Source: Globodera rostochiensis (Eukaryota > Nematoda > Chromadorea > Rhabditida > Heteroderidae). From it: DNA of 64,000 nt. The stretch spans positions 1 through 64,000 of the forward strand of contig JAEVLN010000007.1 of NCBI GenBank assembly GCA_018350325.1. The letters run 5' to 3'. The translations under genes were made by a program, and so were the position numbers. Below the pieces are notes generated by a model. It made no database searches, was not told where the DNA came from, and saw only the letters and a program-made list of their open reading frames with translations. Below, one piece after another: positions 14,386-23,386 of this stretch. Positions within the stretch are counted from its first letter, which is position 1, and each line of letters begins with the position of its first letter.

Positions 14386-14730
14386 TCGTTGGGCGTTGGC
14401 TTTAACGGTGCAATCTTTAAACAATTAATTTAAAAAATAAAAGAAAAGCATTGTTCAATTAATATTTTTGTTAAAAGCAGACAGCGGCAAATCACTAAAT
14501 AAAAGAAACTGATAAAAACAAGCGCTTTTTTGGTCAATATTAATTCGCATATCAAAATTATAAAATAGAAAATGCTAAAAAGAAAAAGTTATAAATAAAT
14601 ATAAAATCATTGTTAAACTTCCAATAAACATTTTATAAATAAGAATTAATTATTATATTGGAAAAAATTTTGATTTTCAATTGTTAAACGAATTAAAATA
14701 AAAAAAATAAAAATAACAAAGAATTCGTAA
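14386..14730. other. A-rich spacer
   Basis: AT-rich DNA without recognisable features between repeat block 'b' and the GC-rich island. Confidence 0.5.
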
Positions 14731-14883
14731 GGCTTACATCCTCTGCCGAAAGCTGGTGCGAAGACTTTTGTAAAAAAATATTCATCAGCCTACGTAGAGG
14801 TGCGGCTGGTGGAGCGTATTCGCGTCGGACAGCTTCGGGCGCGCCGTACCGTCATTTTATTAAATTACTATTCTTATCTTTCT
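14731..14883 (+). other. GC-rich island with open reading frame of 51 codons
   Basis: About 130 bp of clearly higher GC content in an AT-rich setting. One + frame is open from 14,731 to a TAA at 14,884. It lacks a start codon and begins right after an AG, as a splice-acceptor exon would. Many codons in its central part end in G or C (from about 14,788). The encoded residues include AYVEVRLVERIRVGQLRARR. A minus-strand frame over the same bases is also open for about 20 codons, so the coding strand is not settled. I do not recognise a family. It could be a small exon, a pseudo-exon or a transposon fragment. Confidence 0.2.
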
Positions 14884-14886
14884 TAA

Positions 14887-15387
14887 ACTGATCATTATGC
14901 GAATTATCTGGCAAATAATAAATATTGAATTTAGAATTGGCTATATTTATAATAAAATTAAAAAATAAAAATAAAATACATAGCTTATAAATGTTCATTA
15001 AGGCTGACTTATTAAACCCAACAAAAAATCGGCGCATTTTTTCTAGCCTACAGATGTACAAAAATGGTATGTTAAAAAAATTTAGAAATTTTTTTTCAAA
15101 TTTATACAAACACTTGGTGGCATTGAAGATATTAAAAACAAAATAATAATCATCAACTAACATTAGAAACTTGAAATGCGCACATAAAAGATCAAACATA
15201 AAATCATATATGGTTAAATTTTACTTGCCGAGTAAAAACACTTTTATGGATTCCAATTATAAACTAATATTCTTAGCCCAACAAAATTAGAAAAGTCTTA
15301 AATTTTTAACATGTTAAGTCCAACAAAGTAATATAAACTTTAAATCTCAATAACTTTATAATTAATTCAATTATCAAGGTTTTTTCA
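14887..15387. other. AT-rich spacer
   Basis: AT-rich DNA without a repeat partner in this window. A minus-strand open frame (14,852-15,199) is Phe/Leu/Asn-rich and shows no domain; I do not regard it as a gene. Confidence 0.5.
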
Positions 15388-15600
15388 CGTCTTTACAATT
15401 TTGTTTTATTTTACACGTTATTTAAATATTGATACTGTTTTTGTAATAAATTAGTAATTAATTTTCCGGCACCTTAATCATACTTTAGTAAATTATAAAT
15501 TTTTTAAAATTTTTTAACATTTTTTATTTTCGTTTTAAACTTTGCCTGAATTCTTTTTTTATTCGTTAAAATTAATCTTGTCTGAAGTATATTTTTTTAA
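15388..15600 (+). repeat. Array-flanking repeat, copy left of the first satellite array
   Basis: Similar, in the same orientation, to 62,992-63,175. Shared landmarks are GTCTTTACA, ATTGATACTGTTTTT, CGTTTTAA(A/G)CTTTGCCTGA and ATTCGTTA. Here it borders a satellite array on its right side, in + orientation. At 63 kb it borders an array on its left side, in minus orientation. It contains no open frame of note. Confidence 0.75.
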
Positions 15601-15602
15601 AA

Positions 15603-16450
15603 TAGTGTGCTAAAAAGAGAGAGTCAGACGATTAGAGTTATTTGGTCATCAACGCACCCCATCTAATAATTTTTTAGTTAATTTTTTGAACATTTTATTT
15701 TTGAAGAAATAGTGTGCTAAAAAGAGAGAGTCAGACGATTAGAGTTATTTGGTCATCAACGCACCCCATCTAATAATTTTTTAGTTTCTTTTTTGAATAA
15801 TTTATTTTTTGAAGAAATAGTGTGCTAAAAAGAGAGAGTCAGACGGTTAGAGTAATTTAGTCATCAACGCACCCCATCTAATAATTTTTTAGTTAATTTT
15901 TTAAACATTTTATTTTTGAAGAAATAGTGTGCTAAAAAGAGAGAGTCAGACGGTTAGAGTATTTGGTCATCAACGCACCCCATCTAATAATTTTTTGTTA
16001 ATTTTTTGAACATTTTATTTTTGAAGAAATAGTGTGCTAAAAAGAGAGAGTAAGACGGTTAGAGTAATTTAGTCATCAACGCACCCCATCTAATAATTTT
16101 TTAGTTTCTTTTTTGAATAATTTATTTTTTGAAGAAATAGTGTGCTAAAAAGAGAGAGTCAGACGGCTAGACAAATTTGGTCATCAACGCACCCCATCTA
16201 ATAATTTTTTAGTTACTTTTTTGAACATTTAATTTTTGTGGAAATAGTTGTGCTAAAAAGAGAGTGTCAACTTTTTTGAACATTTTATTTTTTGAAGAAA
16301 TAGTGTGCTAAAAAGAGAGACTCAGAGGGTTAGAGTAATTTAGTCATCAACGCAACCCATCTAATAATTTTTTAGTTACTTTTTTGAATATTTTATCTTT
16401 TTGAAGAAATAGTGCGCTAAAAAGAGAGTCAGACGGTTAGAGTAATTTTA
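15603..16450 (+). repeat. Satellite array 1 (about 8 monomers of ~107 bp)
   Basis: Tandem monomers start at TAGTGTGCTAAAAAGAG at 15,603, 15,710, 15,818, 15,925, 16,030, 16,138, 16,245, 16,301 and 16,410. Spacings are 105-109 bp apart from one truncated 56-bp unit. Each has a GC-richer half (AGTCAGACGGTTAGAGTAAT, then CATCAACGCACCCCATCTAA) and a T-rich half. All monomers are the GGTTAGAG-like type with TAATAATTTTTTAG; the CGACGAGAG type seen in the 37-49 kb arrays is absent. No protein is encoded: 107 is not a multiple of three and frames are broken. Confidence 0.95.
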
Positions 16451-19400
16451 CGAGCAATACTTTATATAATGAGTATAATAACTAAACAGATGTTTTTCCT
16501 TGTGATACTATGATTCTACCCATCCGCTTAATATAATTTTAAAAATAATTAAAACAAAAATGAAATGTTTGAATAAAATTAATTTTCTTCCTGGGTTTTA
16601 AAGACTTTTTTAAGAATTTAACTTTTCTAGTATCAAACGCGTTTATAAATAATTTAATATTTTATTTGTGTTTTTTCTTTTTTGTTTATATTTGCAAAAA
16701 ATTTTAATTTATTTTTTAAATTTTATATGCCAATCAAAAATAATTGTAGCGGGTAAATTTTGTCAAAATCTGAATCGCAATAATCGCCTCGCACTTGGTC
16801 AAAACATCATTCTAAGGTGGTAAAATTATAAGAAATTTAATACAAATTTAAATTCTAGAAAATCCCCTGATAGTGAGTTTTAGAGAGTTTTTTAACATTT
16901 TTGCACTTATTTTGTTTTTTAATAAAAGTCCTGGAAGGGTCGGAGGCGAGGTTTATGCCATTTACCTCAAATGTTTAAAGCTTTATTTTTTACATTTACA
17001 ATTGCTTTGGGTTTGTATTGGTCGGTGATTTTTATTTTTTTAATTTAAATATTTTTTACATATAAAATATAATGAGCAAAACATTAAATGTCTAAAGGAT
17101 TTTTTTAATTGGTTTTGACTTATCACCTTATTCTTAAATTATGTTGTTTTCTTTATACTAGGCATTGTAAAAAAGAATCATTGCTTATAAATGAATTTAC
17201 TACAAAATTTAATATGAAGTTTATTTCTAAAGATTGATTGTTAGTTTACTTACATTTGTTATTTTATAAATTAAAATTTTCAAGGAATAACTACGAATTT
17301 TTCTTAATGAATATTGTCGATTTAAAAGAAACTGTTTAATAAAATAATTAATGAACATAAAAAAACTCCAAACAAATCACGCATCACTTTCAAATCGCTA
17401 CTTTTGATTTGTCGTTTTGATTGACGGGGTCTCTAATTATCTTTGTAGAAATTTTTATTTTCTAAAAGTTCTTAATATTAATATATTTATTTGGAATTCA
17501 AGAATTAAAAGAATATTGAAAATATGTAACAAAACGCATATATTTAAATAGCTCTGGGCGAGGAAAGCGGAATTGACTGTTGGACGATCGGTGCCAGCCT
17601 TCAAGGCTGTTGTTAGTCCTCATAATTAATAATTTTTCATAACTGACCTTTGAACAAGGGAATGGTTTGAATATAAAATATTTAATTAAAAAACCTAGTC
17701 AAGAACGGGTGTCTGTGATAACTGCACGAAATTCGCGATATTTATATCTAATTGATTTTGCCATTATGTTTAAAATCAACTTAAGTAAAATAATTTTAAT
17801 AGATAACGAAGTGTTTAAAAAAATTAACAAATTTTTCTAATTGAAATACATTTTACATATTTGTAATAGGTGTATAAAGAAAAGTAAAAATTATGTAATT
17901 AATTATAAATAAAGGAAACTATACAAATTAAAATAAATTATAATTTGAACCTTACAATAAAAGTACGAATAATTTGTTGATTTAACTTTTAAAAACATCA
18001 CCCAAATGCTATTTATATAAATTCAGGAATACTACAAATAATTTTTAATGATAAGCAATAAAAACAAATTTTGAATTTATGAAAGCCTAACAATTTTCCC
18101 AATAAAGAGTTATGGCCAGTAGGACTTAAGAAAAACACACTTTTAAATTATTAAAACAATGAAGGTAAGGATGAATTTGCACGATGAAAAACAAAAATAA
18201 TCATCATTCAAAAAGACTTATTAAAAAATTTGCAAAAATAATAAAATTACAAATGAGCATAAAAGATTTCACACAAAAAATGTAATTGAATTTAAATCAT
18301 AACATTACAACTTACTTTTTGATGGTATACAAAAATAATATTTATTTGATAATTTTTGAAATACTTAATAAGAGAAATAATTGGTGAAAAAATATCTATG
18401 ACTAAACGAATTAACTTTTTTTTATCCTTTTTGGCTCGCGTCAAAACGTCAATGAACAAAAAAGCCCAAGAAACGAGGCTTGACATTGCAAGGGCCTGTA
18501 CCGACGAAAGAGTTGTGGACCAAAGGAAATTTTAATGCCCATCATTAATGAAGCTATAAATTAACTAATAGCTATTTTATATATTAAAAAAATTATCTTT
18601 CAGAATTTATGCCATAAAACTATTATACTATTAATTTTATATACAAATAAATTTGTTGCGATTAAATTTTAACAGTTTGGAAAATAAATTAATTTATTAA
18701 TATTAAATAAATTTATATATAAAGTAATAAAATATTAATAAAATTATGAAATTACGTTTTTGAAGCCGTCGCATCCATCCGGTCTTCTTTTATTCAAAAA
18801 AAAATTGGTTTTATTCAAATTTACTATTCTATTAAATTTAATTTTTGACAAAAATTAATACTATTTGTGAACACATCGTTTATAATCTTGCTGTTGTTGA
18901 AATTTTGAGCTTGTATCTGTGTTTTATAAAAACTATAATACCTATGTTTGCATAAAAACTCTCTTTAAAGGAATAATTTTGATTTAGAAAATTAATTTAA
19001 AAATTTTTACATACATTATAAGTAGTTTATCGTAAAATGTTAAATAATTTATTGACTTTGATAACAGCAACCACACTGCTGATTTGTTGTCGGGTCGCAT
19101 CAAAACAAAAATACTAATACCATATGCTTGCGCTTTAAAGATGAAATATCAAAAATTATCTAAATTTCTTATATAAACTATGCTCATTTAAAAAAAAAAT
19201 TTGAATAATTGTAACGTCAATTAAAATGGTTTTTTTTTTAAAGATCGGGAAGCAGGATTGGTTTGATCTTCAAGGGGAGAGAGAATAACTTGTGTAACAT
19301 AAAATGTAGGTATATTATAATTTATTCAATTTGATGTTACAGAAAATCAAAATGAGTATGAGTGCCATTTTTCACGCTTCAATTCGATTATTTGCTGCAT

Positions 19401-20134
19401 TAACGGCACCAAAGTTGGGTAATTCTTAAATTTATTTAAGCCGATTCAAATCGATAAAGCAAAGCAATATCTGCTTATACTGCTAGAATATGGCGGGCCG
19501 TGAAAAGATTTTAATTAAAATTAAATCTTAAAATTGAATTAACTTAACCCCGCATTCCAATGCATTTGCCAAATCTGAACCTTCGTTTAAATAAATTTAC
19601 AATTGCAAACAATAAAAGCATCCTTTGGCTTTAAAGTAATCAAACTTTTGCAACAACACCTGGTACAGGCGCGAGAGAACGATTCAACAAAGCTCGCCGG
19701 GATACGCAATGAAATAGGTGAATAAACAAATTGCAAGAAAAAAATCATAAAAATTAAAAAACAAATGTATTTCAATATAAGCCATTTAAATTGTGCTTGA
19801 TTTTATCGCCTTCAAAAATGTGTTTTCGATAACGTATAAAAATCCAAAATGATATTTAACAAACAAATAGTTAAATTTACTATAAACAAAAATCATATTT
19901 AGAAATTCAATGTTTTTGCATCGCAGTGTCAGCGCAAAAGCTTGAACCCACCGGAACGTTGCTAATAAAATTCTCCAATATAATGCACCATTCGAATTCT
20001 CATCAAGATTTTAAAATTAAAATAAAAATGTTAAAAAATTTTATTCAAAAAAATTAAATAATATGCGTGCAAGCTAAACATATTAAAAACCCTCATTTTT
20101 AATGTTTAGTAGTTAGGATATCAATGCCTAATGA
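16451..20134. other. AT-rich region without recognisable gene
   Basis: T-rich on the + strand to about 17.3 kb, then mainly A-rich. Small GC-richer patches occur at about 16,930-16,970, 17,550-17,620 and 18,470-18,530. None forms a repeat, a hairpin or a protein-like frame that I can support. Minus-strand open frames at 18,292-18,486 and 19,587-19,775 have no recognisable domains. Confidence 0.5.
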
Positions 20135-20675
20135 TAGATAATAAGAAGAATAAAATAATATTTATTTATAAAGGTCTCTGCTTCCAATATGTTTTATTCA
20201 AAAACGTAAAATATTCAAAAATTAATATTGGAATTCAACAAACATTTAATGTATTAAATCTATAATTTATAAGAAATAATAATATTATTCAAAAAGACTG
20301 AACAAAATATAACATCATTTTCACCAATAATGAAGAAGGTGGCACGAGCTAGCAAGATTGATGAATTTGATAATAAACACTCAAACTAATCTTAAAATGC
20401 AAAAAAATCTTTTATCAAAAAATCTTATCATTATATTCAATTTTTAAATAAATAAATATAGTTATGTCTTGAAATTTAAAGTCTAAATTAAAACTAAATT
20501 ATATACTTATTAAAAACACAAAAACTAAAAAATCATTATAAAAAAATTAACAAAAAGTTGATATAACCAAAATCAAAAATAGATGTCAGAGAAGAGTGCC
20601 ATAAAATAAATTTTTGTTTTTTTTAATTTAAAGAACGAATAATACTATTGTTTAATGCTGTAATACTTTTATAAA
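20135..20675 (+). repeat. Dispersed repeat block 'b', second copy
   Basis: Partner of 13,826-14,385, in the same orientation. It shares the long near-identical stretch around CTCTGCTTCCAATATG and GGTGGCACGAGCTAGC, with small indels in A and T runs. The second half has drifted more. It lies upstream of block 'a' here, the reverse of the order at 13-14 kb. Confidence 0.85.
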
Positions 20676-20818
20676 CCGAATTGAGATATTCATTAATTGA
20701 ACGCCATTTTTTGATAATAAAAAACACATATATTAATGTTTTTTGTAACATGTGAAAACATTTAGATGTCATTAACAAAATTCAAATACTTTTTTTGTTT
20801 AGATTCAATTAATAAAAG

Positions 20819-21113
20819 ATATGATAGCATTAAAAAAAATTATAAAATTTCAAACAAAATAAAATAATAAAAGGCTAATATTAAAACCAAGCATTAAATA
20901 CAAATTAATAAAAAAATTCTATTAAAAAATTTAATAAAAAACTAGTAAAAAGTAGATGTATGCTGGAGTACAATTAAATCAGCAGTCGAAATTTTTGTTA
21001 AGCAAATTTTTCAAAAACTTCGAAAATTAAGCCGATTTTTCATTTATAAAATGCAAGTTTTTGTGAGTTCTGCTTTACTGTTGGAGGGGGGGGGGGGATC
21101 AAAAAATGCACGC
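20819..21113 (+). repeat. Dispersed repeat block 'a', second copy
   Basis: Partner of 13,019-13,301. It differs by a short extra segment before TTTTTGTGAGTTCTGC and by its G run (12 G at 21,086-21,097 after GTTGGA). The G runs sit at homologous places in both copies, so the run was present before the copies separated. Confidence 0.85.
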
Positions 21114-21645
21114 ATAAAACAGAGAAGTTCACAAATAGGTAATGCCCAGAAAAAATAATTAAAAATCTAAAAATCCTTCCCTAGTTTTATTTATTTGTTT
21201 GACACATCTAATAATTTTAATTTATTTGAATAATAAGACAAATAAGGTCCCTGTAAATTTTAAAGACCATAAAATTCTTGACGTTTTGCTTGTAGAGCAG
21301 GGTTGCAACGGATCATCCGAAATCCGTTATCCGAAATCCGGTGTTTTTCTCAATCCGATATCCGAAATCCGTTATCCGAAATCCGGTGTTTTTCTCAATC
21401 CGATATCCGAAATCCGATCCGACAAATTTGGGCACCAATCCGTTATCCGATCCGAAATCCGGTGTTTTTCTCAATCCGATATCCGAAATACGATCCGACA
21501 AATTTTGGCAAATCCGATCCGAAATCCGGATAATTGTCTGATATGTTTGAACAATTTTAACAAAAAAATTGAACCAAAATGTAAAATATAATTGCATAGC
21601 AAAGGAATTTTAATCTTTTTTACATCCCGTCCCCATATAAATTGA

Positions 21646-21691
21646 TAGCTCAGTGGTTTGTCTTTTCTACCTGTGTTTCGGGTTCGAACCC
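21646..21691 (+). promoter_or_regulatory. tRNA-like A and B boxes in the outer hAT element
   Basis: TAGCTCAGTGG (21,646-21,656) fits the internal pol III A box. GGTTCGAACCC (21,681-21,691) fits the B box and forms the core of a T-arm-like hairpin CGGGTTCGAACCCG. The 24-base gap between them is shorter than in a standard tRNA (about 31), and acceptor and anticodon stems are not evident. This points to a tRNA-derived fragment or SINE-like head rather than a working tRNA gene. Confidence 0.6.
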
Positions 21692-22090
21692 GCTTCATGT
21701 AGTTCATTTTTAAACCTTTCTTCGGCCTTCACATTCTATCCCCCATTAACGGAACATTTTTAATGATTTTCAAATATTTTTAAATTAAAAATGCACACAA
21801 AAAAAGAATTTTTGAAGTAAATTCCAGGCGTGCTCACGGATATCCGGATATCCGGATATCCGCGGATATATCCGGATATGGACGGATAACGGATATGGTT
21901 TTTCGGATATATCCGGATACGGACGGATAACGGATATCGTTTTTTGGAACGTCACGGATACGGACGGATGACGGATATGACCCTAATATCCGCGGATATC
22001 CGTCGCATCCGTTGTTTTTTTACTGCTGAAGTAAAATTTATTAAAACGATTTCTTAAATTGGTTTTCAAGGATATTTACAAGTTTGAACA

Positions 22091-22147
22091 TGGCCTAGTG
22101 GTTAAACTTATAGGGTGATGCTACTTTGGGTCGAGGTTTCTATACCC
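22091..22147 (+). promoter_or_regulatory. tRNA-like A and B boxes in the inner hAT element
   Basis: TGGCCTAGTGG (22,091-22,101) fits the pol III A box and resembles the D-arm of tRNA-Glu (GGTCTAGTGGTTA). A degenerate B box GGTTTCTATACCC lies at 22,135-22,147, 33 bases further on, which is normal tRNA spacing. The T-arm core is mutated, and a T-rich stretch follows within about 20 bases. It is probably a tRNA-derived relic; transcription cannot be judged. Confidence 0.5.
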
Positions 22148-22338
22148 TTTCGCGATATCATTTTTATTTTATACTTTAACTCTTTCTTTTTAGTATTCTT
22201 ACAGCTTTTTGAAAAAAAGATCATACAAAAAATAAATTTTAAGCATTTACATAAAATTAGTTCATTTTAGAACTCAATTACCTAAAAATTGGACGATTTT
22301 TCTTAGCATAAGTCTTTAAATATCCAATTTTTTCTCTC

Positions 22339-22360
22339 GGCGGCGCCTATCGGCACCGCC
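22339..22360. repeat. GC hairpin module in the inner element
   Basis: GGCGGCGCC and GGCACCGCC form a 9-bp stem with one G-T type pair around a TATC loop. Next to it are C-rich runs and, further right, CTCCAGCAG...CAGAATT. The same module, reversed, is found in the 33.7- and 38.6-kb elements, and its hairpin half occurs again in the outer element. Confidence 0.8.
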
Positions 22361-22886
22361 GACCTCCCACCCCCCCTCCCCCTCCAGTCCCTCCAGCAGA
22401 AAAGCAGAATTTAAAAAAAAATTAAAAATTCTATTAAAAAATTTTTTTGGAAAAAATTAATTAACAACCAATCAAAAGTTCAATCTTTTCCTTTAAAATT
22501 TTCTTGTTAAGTTCAATACATATCAATTTCGATTTAATTTAATCAGTCGATAACGCGATCGGAAAAAATTCGCTTTGAAAAATCATTTTTTCGAAATTTG
22601 GAGAAAACTTTTGTGATTTTTAAATAATGCGGATATCCGCGGACATCCGCGGACGGATATCCGGATATGGAATTTTGGAACGTCACGGATACGGACGGAT
22701 AACGGATATGAGATTTTGAGGACGGACGGATACGGACGGATAACGGAAATTGGCTTTTGAGGACGGACGGATACGGATACGAAAATCCGTATCCGTGAGC
22801 ACGCCTGGTAAATTCATCACCTCTTCTTGAATTTTTGCTTTCATTTTCTTAACAAATTCATTAATATGTTTAAAAAAAATTTTCTC

Positions 22887-22924
22887 GGCGGCGCCTATCG
22901 GCACCGCCGACCCCCCCCCCCCCC
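22887..22924. repeat. GC hairpin plus C-tract module in the outer element
   Basis: The stem GGCGGCGCC/GGCACCGCC with loop TATC (22,887-22,908) is identical to the inner-element copy. It is followed almost directly by 14 C (22,911-22,924). It lies outside the inner element, so it is an independent occurrence. Confidence 0.8.
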
Positions 22925-23386
22925 AAAGCTTTAAGCATAGAAGAGCCACTGAAACGAAAAATGACGATTTATCAAAAAATATTTATTAAAATAAATATTT
23001 TAAAATAATTTTTTTAGTCACATAAAAAAAATTTCGATTTACTTTTGATTTCGACTTTCGATTTTTGACGTTTTTTTTACTTTCGACACAGCCCTGCCTT
23101 GGATGGGAAGTTAAACTTTTTCTTCATCATAATTTGCCCATTTGCGATTTTTCTTATTGAACTTGAGGGTTACATTGAATAAATTATCATTTCCCGAAAA
23201 TCTTCTAAAAAAACAACAAAATTTCAGTTTTTTCAACTAAAAATTTTTTTCATCCGAAATCCGTTATCCGAAATCCGGTGTTTTTTCAAATCCGATATCC
23301 GAAATCCGATCCGACAAATTTTGGGTTATCCGATCCGAAATCCGTATCCGACTTTTTTCCCAATCCGTTGCAACCCTGTTGTAGAG

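Larger units (their letters stand above)
21825..22807. mobile_element. Complete non-autonomous hAT-type element (inner, nested)
   Basis: Inverted termini match over 18 bp: CAGGCGTGCTCACGGATA at 21,825 and its complement ending at 22,807. The exact 8-bp direct repeat GTAAATTC flanks them at 21,817-21,824 and 22,808-22,815. Subterminal DNA is made of GGATATCC, GCGGATAT and GGACGGATAACGGATAT repeats at both ends. The element is 983 bp with no transposase frame. It differs in sequence from the outer element and was inserted after it. The interior contains a tRNA-like pair of boxes and a GC hairpin close to the one in the outer element. Confidence 0.93.
21298..23378. mobile_element. Complete non-autonomous hAT-type element (outer)
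   Basis: The termini are perfect 16-bp inverted repeats, CAGGGTTGCAACGGAT (21,298-21,313) and its complement (23,363-23,378). The exact 8-bp direct repeat TTGTAGAG flanks them at 21,290-21,297 and 23,379-23,386. An 8-bp target duplication with CAGGGTTGCAA ends is typical of the hAT superfamily. Subterminal DNA on both sides consists of repeated ATCCGAAATCCG / CCGATCCGA words, which in hAT elements usually bind transposase. There is no transposase frame, so it must have been mobilised in trans. Its interior holds a tRNA-like sequence, a GC hairpin with a 14-base C run, a possible solo hAT end at 23,080-23,096, and a second complete element. Confidence 0.93.

Noticed and set aside
21199..21591. 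Open frames with RNPLSEIRCFSQSDI-like repeats
   Set aside because: These are translations of the ATCCGAAATCCG subterminal repeats of the hAT element on both strands; open on both strands because the repeats lack stops.
21646..21691. Functional tRNA gene
   Set aside because: The boxes are good, but spacing is short and no acceptor or anticodon stem can be drawn; annotated as tRNA-like only.
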